Assembly (NCBI GenBank): GCA_013400115.1
Contig: VXBP01002355.1
Span: 124,001-188,000, forward strand
DNA from: Rhinopomastus cyanomelas
Taxonomy: Eukaryota; Chordata; Aves; Bucerotiformes; Rhinopomastidae
Length of the DNA stretch: 64,000 nt
Direction of reading: 5' to 3'
Of this stretch, positions 1 to 11,985 are shown piece by piece (position 1 is the stretch's first letter; every line of letters starts with the position of its first letter). Below the pieces are notes generated by a model. That model worked only from the letters and a program-made list of their open reading frames with translations, was not told where the DNA came from and searched no databases. The position numbers and the translations under genes are program-made.

Positions 1-795
1 TTAATTATTTGGCTGCCAGCAAGGGTCACCAAGCACTGCTGCTTTCTTGCATATCTCGCAGCAGCTGGCTTTAGACAGATAACAGGAAGAACAATCCAAG
101 CCTGGAAAAACAAGAAGACAACACTGTTAGTTCCTTTGCAAACTCTGTTGGTGTATGTTGCACAAGATTACGCATTTCTTCTGCAGGTTCTAGTCAGATG
201 AAACCAAATGTCATAAAAATTGAAAGCGGTGGTGTCTGGGTACTCTGGGGTTTTGTGAGTTTCCATTTTGTTGTTGCTATTAGATTTTTTCTGTTCTGAT
301 TAGAATTTTGAAGGTTCTAGACTGAATGTCTTATAGATGTTGATGCAGAACCACTAACCATGATTGAAATACTATAATGCTAAGAAATGAGTAGTCTTGT
401 TGCTCCACTAGTACTGGAGACAGCTGCTCTGGTACCAGCTGGTGGATGTCTCTAGTTCTTTAACGGGATCGTGCTATTTATGTACAATTACATAAACTAA
501 ACTAAAGACCTTGGTACAATTTGTTAATTGTAAATACAAGTGATAAAAATACAGTGACTTTGACATCAAGAAAGCAGTGAGGTGAAGGAGAGAAATTGTG
601 ATGGGAAAGATGAGATGCTTTTTGTATCTTTGGTATGAAAGCAGAGAAGTTACCAAGAAACACCAGAACTTAAACCCTTTCACCTGGACTTTCAGTAAAG
701 AACAGAGTTTTCCCACTATTTGCTCAGTGTAAAAACTGATAAAACACAGGAATTGGCTTGGAAGAGGATAAAAATTAATACATACTGAAAGTCAC

Positions 796-2450
796 AGGCT
801 CAAAGTATGGTGGAGATTGGAAGGGACCTCTGTAAATCATCTAATCCAGCCTCCTTGCTAAAGCAGGTTGCAAAGGAATGTGTCCAGGCAAGTTTTTAAT
901 GTCTGTAGAGAAGGGAATTACACAGCTGCTCTGGGCAGCCTGTGCCAGTGCTCTATCACATTCAAAGTAAAGATTTTCCTTATGTTCAGGTGTAACTTAC
1001 TGTGTTTCAGTTTGTGTCTATTGCACCCTGACCTGGCACTGGGCAGGAAGAGCCTGGCTCCATTCTCCTGATATCCACCCTTTAGAGATTTATGAGCATT
1101 GCTGAGATCCCCTCTCAGCCTTCTCCAGGCTAAACAGACCCAGGTCTCTGAGCCTTTCTTCATATGAGTGATCACCCCGGCCTGTAGTAATCTTTCCATC
1201 TCTTTGTTGTACTCTATCCACTAGTTACTTGTCTCTGTTGAATGAGGGAGACCAGAACTGCACACAGAGCTTCAGATGTGGCCTCACTAGGGCAGAGTAG
1301 TGAGGGAGAAGCAGCTCCTTTGACCTGCTGGCCACACTCTTCTTAATTCACCCTGGGATATTATTTGTCTTGTTGGCCACAAGGACATGTTGCTGGCTAA
1401 TAGTTAACTTGGCCACTAGAAGTTCCAGGTCTTTCTCCACAGAACTGTTTTTCAGCAAGCCAACCCTATTCTGTACGGGTGCTTCCTGGGTGCAGGACTC
1501 TGTATTTGCCATTGTTGAACTTAATTTGTTTCCTCTCTACCTGTCCACTTTTGTGTCATTAGCAAGCTTGCAGGGGGGTACTCTGTCCCTTCTGCAGATC
1601 ATTGATGAATATGTTGATTAAGTCTGGACCCAGTACTGACATCTGGGGAACACCACTGGCTACAAGCCTCTAGTTAGACTCTAAGCTCTGTTATTCAGCC
1701 TGTTCTAAACCCACCTCACTGTCCACTCATCCCATCCACACACTCTAAGCTTCCTTTGAGGATGTTATGGTAGACAGTGAGGTGAGGCTGACTGCCTGAT
1801 AGTTTCCTAGATTCTCCTTGCCCTTTTTGAAGAATGGTTCTTAAGCATCTCTCTTGCTTTTCATGACCTTTTAAAGATGATGGAGAATGACTAGCAATAG
1901 CATCTGCCAGCTTCCCTCAGCACTCATGGGTGCATACCATAGACCCATAGATTTGTGGGTGTCCAACTTGCCTAAATAATCTCTAACCTGATCCTGCTTG
2001 ATCAAATATAAGTCTGTCTTTCTTTCTCCAGACTTTCTTTTTTTGCCTCCAGGGATTCCTCAAGGCTGGTCTTAGCGGTATAGACTAAAGAAAAGAAGCC
2101 ATCTCCTAACTCAGACTTCTCTGTATCCTATGTTACCAGGGTACCCACCTCATTCAGCAGTGGGCATGTGGTTTCCCAGGACTTCCTTTTGCTATTGATA
2201 TACTTGAAGAAGCTGGTCTTGCTGTCTTTGGCTTCCCTTACCAGCTTCCGAGTAGAATGCCAAGTGTGCCTTAGCCTTCCTTGTTGCATCCCTGCATATT
2301 CGTGAAACATTCTTGTATTCCTCCCAATTGACTAGTCCCATTTTCAACATTTGGTAAACTTTCTTCTTTCAACAGAGATTTTTCCAGGAGGTACTTGCTT
2401 ATGCATGCAGGTCTCCTGCCGCCTGTGCTTAATTTCTTACTTGCAGGAAT
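796..2450 (-). mobile_element. CR1 LINE, 5'-truncated, internally deleted, antisense to WWC2
   Basis: The + strand opens with the reverse complement of a CR1 3' end (ATTGGAAGGGACCTC near 815) and continues through 3'UTR and ORF2 sequence. On the minus strand, 2128-2310 encodes a recognisable CR1 ORF2 piece (FFKYINSKRKSWE, then PLLNEVGTLVT) from between endonuclease and reverse transcriptase. Sequence from about 1370 to 1760 is the reverse-transcriptase C-terminal part. Part of the RT core appears to be missing near 1770-1785. Many stops and frameshifts mark it as old. The right boundary is approximate. Confidence 0.85.
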
Positions 2451-3001
2451 GAAGTCAGTCAAAGCTATGCAGATCACCTTTAGGATGAAATGCAAGTGCT
2501 TTGTATTATTGCAAAGCCCCACCTTTCTTCCTTAGTGCTTTTGCCCATAAAAGTTTGGTTCTTTGTAGCAGGGCACAGAGAGATGCTCATCTATACCGAC
2601 AACAAAGTACGCAATGCTCAGATGTTTAGAACTAAATGTAAAAGAATGGATTTTTCATTAAACACACATGCAGCACTGATGATTCCTATTAACTTCCACC
2701 ACGTCAAAGACTTGACAGAAGATCAAATCTCTCTCCTTATGGCTGATTTAAATCAATTATTGTTCTGTCTGGCAAAATTCCAAACCTGTATTTTGAAAGC
2801 TCTTTTGAGAATTGTCGTTCCCCCACCATACGTTATATCTGCCAGATCAGGAAATTCCAGCTTCTTCTCTTAAATTTACTATGGAATCCCCAGAGTCTAA
2901 AATGAAGAAAACAGATTTTTATGTACTGTGAATAATCGCAATCCTCTCTTTCTTCCCTAACCTTCTTCATGTACTTTCTAAAACAGAACTTTAGCCACAC
3001 T

Positions 3002-3335
3002 GGATCACAGAATCACTAGGGATTGGAAGGGACCTCGAGAGATCATCTAGTCCAATCCCCCTGCCACAGCAGGATCACCTAGACCAAGTCACACACGAAC
3101 ACATGTGGGCAGGCTTTAAATGTCTCCAGAGAAGGAGACCACACAACCCCCCATGGCAGCCTGTTCCAGTGCTCCATCACCCTCACTGTGAAGAAGTTCC
3201 TTTTGATATTTTTATGGAACTTCCTATGTTTCAGCTCACACCCATTGCCCCTTGTCCTATCATTAGATGACATTGAGAAGAGCCTGCCTCCATCCTCCTG
3301 ACACCCACCCTTCACACATATGTGCGCATAGGCTA
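3002..3335 (-). mobile_element. CR1 LINE 3' fragment
   Basis: The + strand reads CACAGAATCACTAGGGATTG, then GGAAGGGACCTCGAGAGATC, the reverse complement of a CR1 tail. The minus-strand frame 3079-3315 ends in CR1 ORF2 C-terminal peptide (NFFTVRVMEHWNRLPW). It shares its 3' tail type with the copy at 23886-24413 and with the outer tail of the compound copies. Confidence 0.9.
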
Positions 3336-4768
3336 AAAATGAATTGTGTGGACCATCATAAGCTCAGAAATTTGTCCTCTTGTTGGATCAGGCTCCATGC
3401 TAAAATACGCTCTGACTGTTAAATTTTCCTTGTATTTATTTTCATTGTTTTACTCTATATAGTGTAGAGCATTGAAATACATGCAGGCACCCAATGATGT
3501 TTTCACAGATTAGCAGTTTAACTCCTATTTAATTACAGTGCACCTACTTTTAAGCTTTCCAATACTTCTGGAAGTTGTTTCAGATAACTGATGTTACAGG
3601 ATGAGGGTCATAAGCCCAGCCTTCAAATAGATAGGTTTTAAAAACTTGAATCATACGTGAAGTAATTTCCCAAAGGAACCTAAGTATATCTTGTAGAATT
3701 GGAGGAAAAATAGTATTTCAAAGTTTTAATAGTTATCTTAAAGATTTTTCGTAAAAGCAACTGATATAGATTGATTTATGAGAGATAGTAAGAGATTTCC
3801 ATTTAGAAGTTTGAAGAGATTACATAAATAATTGGATAGCAAAGATTTGTATCTGGACTATCTCTTAAGAGCAATCTTCTCTATTCAGTTTTAAAGAATA
3901 ATAAATGGCAAATGGAGATGTCATGCTTAACTTGGCAGGGAGCAACTGTGTGTTTCCACTGTGTGAGCTAATGGTGAGGTTTTTCATTAGTGGAACTTTA
4001 TAAAAGCTTTACATCTAACAAAATACTTGAAGTGTTTTTTATGAAGTAATAATTTAAAAATACTTTCTAAGAAATTCCAGAAGTCTGTGAAATAGCAGCT
4101 TGCTGCTGGCTAGCTGAATTTATTGAATCGCTGCTCATATGGCAGCTTGCATGTTTCACACAAAAGATATATGCAGCGTGGGAGATTGCTGTTTAATCAG
4201 TTGTTTATGCTCACGTGTTGTTTTTCTATCAAAGTGTCCTCAGCTCATTATTCAAGCCAGTACTGTAGTTTTCAGTGTCATTAGCAATTATTTTTAAACT
4301 TGCCTTGCTAGAGCCTCATTATTGAACCAGTTTTAATAAAAAAACCCCAAGTCAGTCACTTGTCACAGAGGGACAAAATATTTGTTAGTTTTTATTTTGG
4401 TAAATATGACAAGTAGGGTAACTGAAGTATTAATTATGTACAAAGTTTGCTTCTGTTCTTGTTGAAGGCAATAGCAAGGCTGCCTTTGATGTAGATGACT
4501 TCACATGGAAGTTTCCTTGGCTCGTTCTCTGAAGTTGTGTATGCTTTGCAGGGTTGGACATTTCATTGATTTACACTGTTCTACTTTGAAATTTAAGTAG
4601 CCAGTAGATCAAGGTATAGCAGTAAAATTGTATTTTCCTCATTGCCCAAGCATTTCCATTTCAAATTGTAACAGGCATTCTCTGTAATTTCTTCCCTTTT
4701 TTATTTCAGAATTAGGGCTTTACAGCCAGTTAAGGTTTATTTTTAATCCAGATAGCTGTCAGCCTACC

Positions 4769-4950
4769 ACAGAATCACAGAAGAGACCTTTAAGATCATC
4801 AAGTCCAACTTTTGACCCGACATGGCAAGGTCACCACTAAATCATGTCCCTTGACACTGTATCTACATGTCTTTGAAATGCCTTCAGGGATGGTAACCCC
4901 ACCTGGACAGCCTATTCCAATGTCTCACAAACCAAAGTCAGCCTCCTAGC
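4769..4950 (-). mobile_element. CR1 LINE 3' fragment, second subfamily
   Basis: The tail reads CACAGAATCACAGAAGAGAC followed by TTTAAGATCATCAAGTCCAA. The 'ATCAAGTCCAAC' variant differs from the 'ATCTAGTCCAATCC' tails elsewhere in the window, so this is a different CR1 subfamily. It is 5'-truncated and diverged. Confidence 0.8.
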
Positions 4951-5797
4951 TTTTACCACGTAAAAACTGCACCTCTCAGAACTTGCATGCTTAATCTTAT
5001 CTGTCTTTTTTAGTAGCGTAATTGGAAGGGGGAAGAGTAGTAATCACATATACTACGGTGCTGTCTTCAGACTCCATCAAAAACTAAGGTTTCCGTGGCT
5101 GTTAGGAACTCTGTTGTTTCATAACTAGTTGATACCAATCTGCATTGGGAATGCAGATGATTCTACTGTCTCTCTTGCAGTGAACTGGCTAGGCAACTAA
5201 ACTGGTTAAAGAAATAAATAAAATTAATAATTTAAAAAATGCATTTTAGTCTCTTCTAGTTCTTTAAACTGACTTACTATGGAGTCAGAGGAGTGTCAGC
5301 ACACGTGAAAGAAAAGGACTGTGAACATGTAGCATGGAGGAAGAGCAGAACTGTGATAGCCATGTAAAAGATTATGGAACCACAGTATTTGGTGTGATTA
5401 GAGGCAAGCAAAGATTGATTTTAGCTGTGACACTAAGGAATGGAGTTTCCTAGAGTTTAATCCAAGAGATTTAGGCAAGGCAGGAGTGAACACAACTGTG
5501 TGTTTTGGTGCTGTGGCAACAACAGAGACTTAGAAATTATATACAGAATCCATGGTCAGCTGTGGTTGCAGTTACTCAGATACTGCCTCACAGGTTAGTT
5601 TGTCCGACCTGTCCTCATGGTAAAATGTTTTTTTGCTTTATGCCCAGCGTGGACGTGTTTTAATTTATGGCTGTTCTCCCTCATCCTTTCACCTTGCCCA
5701 TCCTTGCAAAATGCCTGATTCAGTCAGTAGTCTTGAAACATAGGTAGGGGTAAACTGCTGATTCATCTCTCTGAACCTGCCTCATCTCCAGGCTGAA

Positions 5798-5872
5798 CAC
5801 AGAATCACAGAACGTTAAAGACTGGAAAGGACCTCAAGATCATCTAGTCCAATTCCCCCACCAATAGGAAAA
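5798..5872 (-). mobile_element. CR1 LINE 3' tail, very short
   Basis: About 75 bases: ACAGAATCACAGAACGTTAA and then GGAAAGGACCTCAAGATCAT, ending near 'CCCCCACC'. Only the terminal stem-loop region of CR1 is retained. Confidence 0.8.
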
Positions 5873-7656
5873 TGTTTGCATCTGGAATATGTTTCCTGTC
5901 ACTGGGGTTTTATTCTTTGTATTTTTAAATCAGCCCTGTTTTTGAAAGTGATTACAGTTCTACCCTCAACAAAGTGCTGAGATAGCAGGGTCCAGACATA
6001 ATTATGCGTTGTACATGACTTGCTTTGTGCTTTTCTGGCTTTTCTGTGTGTGCACTTTGTGTGTGCCTCCTCATAGAGCAAGAAACAGAGAGTAAGTGCT
6101 ACCTGTTCCTTCCCTTGTATATAATGTTTACACTCTGTAAGCAGTTTCCGAGGTGAATAATCTTAGTCTGGCAGTTTGTTCATATTCTGTGTTACTGTTG
6201 CCCACTTCTCTCATTGTGTTGGCCTGTGTTTTGGTTTTTTTTCCTAAATGTTGCAGTATGTAAGCACAGGACAAGCAGAGCTGAACACGGTACTGAAATG
6301 TAATCACATATAGCTTTATAGAAATTGGATGGTGATGTTTTCTGTTTTGTTTCATGTTTTTCCCTCATAACTTGTAAATAAGCTGTTTGGCATTTTGGCT
6401 TCTGCGAAATGTTGAGCTGATTCAAAAAGCCATCCATGAAGAGTTGAATGACTTCTTCAGTGGTGTTGGCAAAATTACTTCACGTGTCTTGCTCCAATTA
6501 AAAGTGAATCAGTGGTATGAAATCTCTTTACACCCACAAAAATCTGTATTCTCTTCCTTTTTTAAATTGTTCTAAGTGTTCTAAGTGTTAACATAAGCAA
6601 TTGAATTTGAAAACGTGCAAAATAACCTCATTCTGGTGTTCTCATTCTTTCCCTTCCTCACATACACTTTCATCTTGAAAGACAAGGCTGGTAATACATT
6701 ATTGTTACCTGCTCATCAGATTATTGTGAATGTTGTTTTGATGTCTCTATGCTTGAGAGAAATGATGATAATTTACATTGTGCTGTTAGCGACCACAGCC
6801 AGGGACTAGATTTTATTATGTACTGTGTTGTCTGAATTAAGTCTTTAACCTGGATTAGAATAACTATTTTAAATCAGTGATGCAAACTGCTAATGAACCT
6901 GAAGGGATTGAATTTTCACATGTGGGGAAGGTAGACTGCTCTATTCCAGTCTAGTTAGTAGAGCATTGGCTCATCTAGTAGCTCCAGGTTCCCTTTTACA
7001 GTGTCTCATAGAAATCTTCAGCATTCTTTGCAAATTACTGCCTTGAAAATGTTCAAAACAAAAATGTCCAAACAACTGCTTGTACCAAATGTACCTCTTA
7101 AACAGGTATGAGTGACAAGCAACTGTATGCTGGGAATAGAGGAACAACCCCTCACATCTTTTTTGTTTTTCTCATCACCCTTCTAGGAACCAAAAAGTGT
7201 ACTATGATCTGAAAGATGTTTAATCATTTTGACATGAGAGTAAAAAATTAGTCTAGTCTGTGTTAGACAGAAAGCCATGCTGCCACAAACTACTGAAGTT
7301 CTGTATTCCTGCTAGTGACTGCTGAAATTTGCTGTGTTCCTTACGGGTTTTGGGGTGGGTTTCTTTTCTTGGATTGGTTTATTTTTCAGGCAGTTTTTGG
7401 GAGTGGGTATGTGGGTAGGAAGTCACAGCAGAATGCTTACGTGTTTCCTGTTGGATAAGTGTTGAATATTTGCCATTCCTCAACCGCTTAACTGCTGCTG
7501 GGAATAAACTGAATCTAAAACTTGAAAATTAGTATTTTGAATAAAGAAATACAAAAGCAATAGAGGTGGTGAAAGGAACTACACTGATTTTGTTTAATAC
7601 AACACTGTTTTGAGAGTGTCTTGGGATATGCAATGAACAGCAATTTGATTTTGACC

Positions 7657-7962
7657 ACAGAATCACAGAATAGCAGGGGTTCGAAGTGGTCTCTGGAAAT
7701 CATCTACTCCAAGCTCTCTGCTAGAGCAGGTTTTCTTAGAGCGGACTGCACAGGGTTGTGTTCAGGCAGGTTTTGGATGTCTCCAGAGGAGACATCTCTG
7801 GGCCAGTGCTCTGCCACCCTCAAAGTAACTTTTCCTTATGTTCGGGTGGAATATCCTGTGTTCCAGTTTGTATCTGTTGCCCTTTGTCCTGTTGTTGGGC
7901 ACTGCTGAGAAGACTCTGGTCCCATCCTCCTAACACCTGCCCTTTACACATTTATAAGCGTG
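7657..7962 (-). mobile_element. CR1 LINE 3' fragment
   Basis: It begins CACAGAATCACAGAATAGCA and runs through the 3'UTR into the diverged C-terminal part of ORF2. The overlapping + strand open frames here are shadows of the repeat. It is 5'-truncated. Confidence 0.85.
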
Positions 7963-8993
7963 TATTAATAAAAGAATTGCAAACAAGTTCTACGTATTAT
8001 AATAATTGTTGGGAGGGATTAGATGTCCGAACGTATGTCCAAAAACGTAGGTTTGCTACAGCCCTTACTTGTTATTTCAGTTTTGTGTAGTTTAATTAGT
8101 CTATGTCAGACTTGGGCTTCCATCACTCTGCTCTCAAGAAGGTAAAGATTGTTCTTGAGATTGTTTTCTGTATAAATCTAGCCAAAATTATTTGAGAGCT
8201 TTCAGAACCATTCGCAGGAATAATTGGCAGACTTTTATGGTCTCTTACCAATATTAAAATCTAAATATATTCATCTTCCCTTTTATTTTAACATGATGCT
8301 GCTTGCAGGTATATGAAATCTGTGGTGTTTTTGTTAATTTTCCATGTAAAAATTGTTAATATATTTTAAAGATTTCTCCTGTAGGATCTGGAGATTTTAC
8401 CAGTGCCCACGGGTCAGTGAAGTGGTTGTGTACCGTTTGAGCTCTGGTCTAGCTTAGTTGCTTTTCAACACGAGCTGCAGCATACTGCAAAACACATAAC
8501 AGTCTAATGAGGTATGCATAAAAAATTGTTACAGAACAAGGGGTCAGATGAGCATCCTGAAATCAGGGCATGAAGGACTCAGTATTGAGAATAATGGTTT
8601 GGGTGGGTTTCTGTCTCCCCTTGAGCATATTTTAGGTCTGTAGCCAAATTGCAGTGACTGTGGACAGTTAACTTTCCTCTTACCTGCTCCTGGAGTGATT
8701 GGTGTACTTGGCTGAGCACTGAAGTGGGGTGTTTGTGAGGTTATTGGAGATGTTCAGGTGGATGGTACTTTTCAAAAGTCACAGATTTAACTTGCCTGCT
8801 CCTGAAATTGTGAGTGAAGTAACACTCCTGCTGACTTCAGTGGGAGCAGAGTTTAGGCAAAGAGGGTCTTTAAATACCTTCCTGATAAATCGAAAAGTTT
8901 CTTACCTTTCTTCCAGCAGTTTGCAGGAATAAAGGGAGTTCAGGTAACAAAATTCTGAAAATTGTTTTCTGTGGCTGATGAGGTGAGTAGTGG

Positions 8994-9069
8994 GGTGATG
9001 CAGGGGGATTGGACTAGATGATCTTTTGAAGTCCCTTCTGATCCCTAATGATTCTGTGATTCTATGATT
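8994..9069 (+). mobile_element. CR1 LINE 3' tail, sense orientation
   Basis: GCAGGGGGATTGGACTAGAT followed by GATCTTTTGAAGTCCCTTCT and a terminal ATTCTGTGATTCTATGATT repeat. This is the sense CR1 3' terminus, about 75 bases long. Confidence 0.85.
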
Positions 9070-10683
9070 TGGACTGTCATCTGTATGAAATTACAGAAAG
9101 AAGTAAGTGGAATGAAAGTTTAGGAGTAGGGAAGATCTTTTAATGCTGATATTAACTGTCATGATTGTTTTCTGGTTTTGACTGTTTTCTTTGAAATGCG
9201 TTTCTCATTCCCATATTTGATTTTCACACTGCAGAGATAACCTACATTTAACCTTTTATTAATTAGTGATCTGCCACATAGCCTGCTTTTTCTACTTAGC
9301 GCTTGATGGGATAGCAGAGCTGATAAATCGCAGAATAAATGTTTTAATCCTTTATTGTATTTGTTTTGATTTATTCTAATAAAGTATTCCAGTCTGCGGC
9401 CACTTTTCTCCCCTTTTTAGTTATATCATGCTCCAGTTAAGTGTTAAACTTTTGGGGACAGATGTTGCTCCTGTTTGCGCATGGAAATTTGCAGAGTTTA
9501 TGCCTTTTTGACTGTCACAAACCAGTGCTTGACTGGCTTTGTTATTTGGGGGGCTTTTTCTCCTTATTTTACTTGTGTTTCTGAGGGTACATCTTCATGT
9601 AGTAGAGGAACAGTTTGATAATAAATGTAAGAATTGAGAAGCACAGTGGTAGAAGAGAGCTAAAGGAAACATTTCCAAGTTTACAAGGAGAGACAAGTGG
9701 GCATTTATGGACTTAGATTAGAATTAACAGCTAAGTTTTTTAACAGTGTTCTGAATTGATGACAGCCTGGTTTTCTGCTATCACTAGTATGTACAAATAA
9801 GCTATAGCAACAGTGCACGTAATAAATAGCCTTTTCATAATGTAACTGCATTTGAGCTTTCTGGGGGAAGGCTCAAAGGTCAAATGGTTGGTTTATGGCT
9901 GTGGAATTATCCCTGTACTAGGATATGGTTATCAGACATTCCTCACATTCCAGGTGTCTAATATTATAGTGCTTACGTGCCAGCGCAGGACCAACTGCTG
10001 TGTCAAAGAAAAACATAGGAGAAAACATTCATGGTATTACCCATTTCCAGTCCTCTGCTCTCCCAGCCTTTCCCAGTCCCACCACCCTTTCAAAATATCA
10101 TCTTTGCATTGAACTTGGCAATGTTAGATTTAAGTAGTGATTTAGTTGGAGCTTTTTGCACTACAAAGACAAGTGTTTCTGGCTGGTATGCTGAACTGGG
10201 AAATATTAGTCTTCTTTTCACTTAAGGTACATAAAGAAACCAAATATTTAAGTGATAAAATGATGTGACTAAATGCACAGCTGTGTTCAGCATGGTGGTT
10301 TTTTTCTTCAGTGATGGTAAAAGCCAGAACAGTTTATCATAATCAAAAGGAAAAGGGCACAAACCCATGACAGCAGGCAGTTTGACCTGGTCCTGCAACC
10401 AGAGGGTGGGGATCTGTCCCTTCCCAACAGCATTCTGCCCTTTCTGGGGCTCAGCCATTCAGTTTCTGTGCCTCTTCAGAAGTATCAGTGAAGGGACAAG
10501 AGTTTGCTGACACTGAGCTAATGTTAACCCCTTTGTAACTGGGAAGTGGCAGTTCTGCTCTGTTTCATAGCTGCTAGCGTGTTATGGCAGTCATTACCAT
10601 GCACATGGCATCAGCTGTAGTAAGCTGGGAGGCAGCAGGTTCCCTCTGCTAACCTACCCTAGCCTTCTGCTTCCTGTACCAAA

Positions 10684-10760
10684 ATTGATTGGAAGGGACC
10701 CCCGAAAGATCATGTAGTCCAATCCCCCTGCCACACCAGGATCACTTCACTGGAGAAGTC
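10684..10760 (-). mobile_element. CR1 'A-type' outer 3' tail of a compound element
   Basis: TTGATTGGAAGGGACCCCCG leads through an A-type tail (AATCCCCCTGCCACACCAGG) and stops at AGAAGTC, where a second CR1 tail begins (ATGGAATCAG). The same order and nearly the same junction recur at 45876-46035 and 57224-57426. It therefore looks like the second tail of a chimeric element rather than an independent insertion. Confidence 0.7.
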
Positions 10761-11985
10761 ATGGAATCAGAATCACTCAGGGTTGGAAGGGACCACCTGA
10801 TCATCCAGTTCCAACCCCCCCACCACGTTGGGACACCCCACTCTAGACTAGGCTGGCCAGAGCCCCATCCAGCCTGGCTTTAAACACCTCCAGGGATGGG
10901 GCTCCAACCACCTCCCTGGGCAACCCATTCCAGGCTCTCACCACTCTCACGGTGAAAAACTTCCTCCTCACATCCAGTCTAAAGCTACCCATCTCCAGCT
11001 TTGCTCCATTGCCCCTAGTCCTGTTGCTACCCGCCATCCTAAATAGTCCTTCCCCAGCCTTTTTGTAGGCCCCTCTCAGATACTGGAAGGCCACAATAAG
11101 GTCACCTCAGAGCCTCCTCTTCTCCAGACTGAACAGCCCCAATTCCCTCAGTCTGGCCTCATAGGAGAGGTGCTCCAGCCCTCTGATCATCCTCGTGGCC
11201 CTCCTCTGCACTCGCTCCAGCATGTTCACATCCTTCTTGTAATAAGGGCTCCAGAACTGGACGCAGTCCTCCAGGTGGGGTCTCACCAGAGCCAAGTAGA
11301 GGGGGAGAATCACCTCCCGCCATCTGCTGGCCACACTTCTCTTGATGCAGCGTGGGATCTGGTTTGCCTTCTGGGCTGCAAGTGCACACTGCTGGCTCAT
11401 GTTGAGCTTTTCATCCACAAGCACCTTCAAGTCCCTCTCCTCACGGCTACTCTCCAGCCAGTCACTGCCCAGCCTGTATTTGTGCTTAGGATTGCCTTGA
11501 CCCAGATGCAGGACCTCACACTTGGTCTTGTTGAACCCCATCAGGTTGGCTTGTGTCCACCTCTCCAGCCTGTCCAGGTCCCTCTGGATGGCATCCCTGC
11601 CCTCCAGTGTGCCTGCTGCACCACACAGCTTGGTGTTGTCAGCAATCTTGCTGAGGGTGCACTCAGTGCCTCTGTCCATGTCACCTACAAAGATGTTGAA
11701 CAAGACTGGTCCCAGGACTGATCCCTGAGGGACTCCACTTGTCACTGTCCTCCACTTGGACATGGATCCATCCACAACCACTCTCTGGGTGCACCATCAA
11801 GCCAGTTCCTTACCCATCTAGTGGTCCAATCATCAAACCCATGTTCCACCAGCTTGTAGACCAGAATGTGGTGCGGGACAGTGTCAAAGCTCCAGGTAAA
11901 TGACATCAGTCACCTGCTCCTCATCCATTAATGTTGTGAACTGTTCGTAGAAGGCCACCAGATTTGTCAGGCATTTTCTACGTCC
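10761..11985 (-). mobile_element. CR1 LINE, 1.2 kb, with RT C-terminal half and 3'UTR
   Basis: Minus-strand CR1 carrying the 'B-type' tail (GGTTGGAAGGGACCACCTGA) and ORF2 sequence back to the middle of the reverse transcriptase. It is the least decayed coding copy in the window. The right (5') edge near 11985 is a truncation, and frame is lost upstream of 11781. Confidence 0.92.
10843..11781 (-). pseudogene. CR1 ORF2 remnant: reverse transcriptase C-terminal half
   Basis: Minus-strand frame encoding the C-terminal half of a CR1 reverse transcriptase. It includes the conserved VTSGVPQGSVLGPVLFNIF block, the catalytic-box region, and the tail FFTVRVVRAWNGLP. Two inactivating changes are visible. 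The catalytic pair normally read as A-D-D is A-D-N here (codons near 11630-11646). A TGA at 11107-11109 interrupts the frame where an Arg codon is expected (after EKRRL); the same frame then continues to 10843. The N-terminal RT and the endonuclease are absent. It cannot produce an active enzyme. Confidence 0.88.

Noticed and set aside
2490..2873. 127-codon + strand open frame in intron 1
   Set aside because: No recognisable domain, partly next to CR1 sequence, no splice or promoter context; chance ORF.
11170..11721. 183-codon + strand open frame
   Set aside because: It is the reverse strand of the CR1 reverse-transcriptase remnant.
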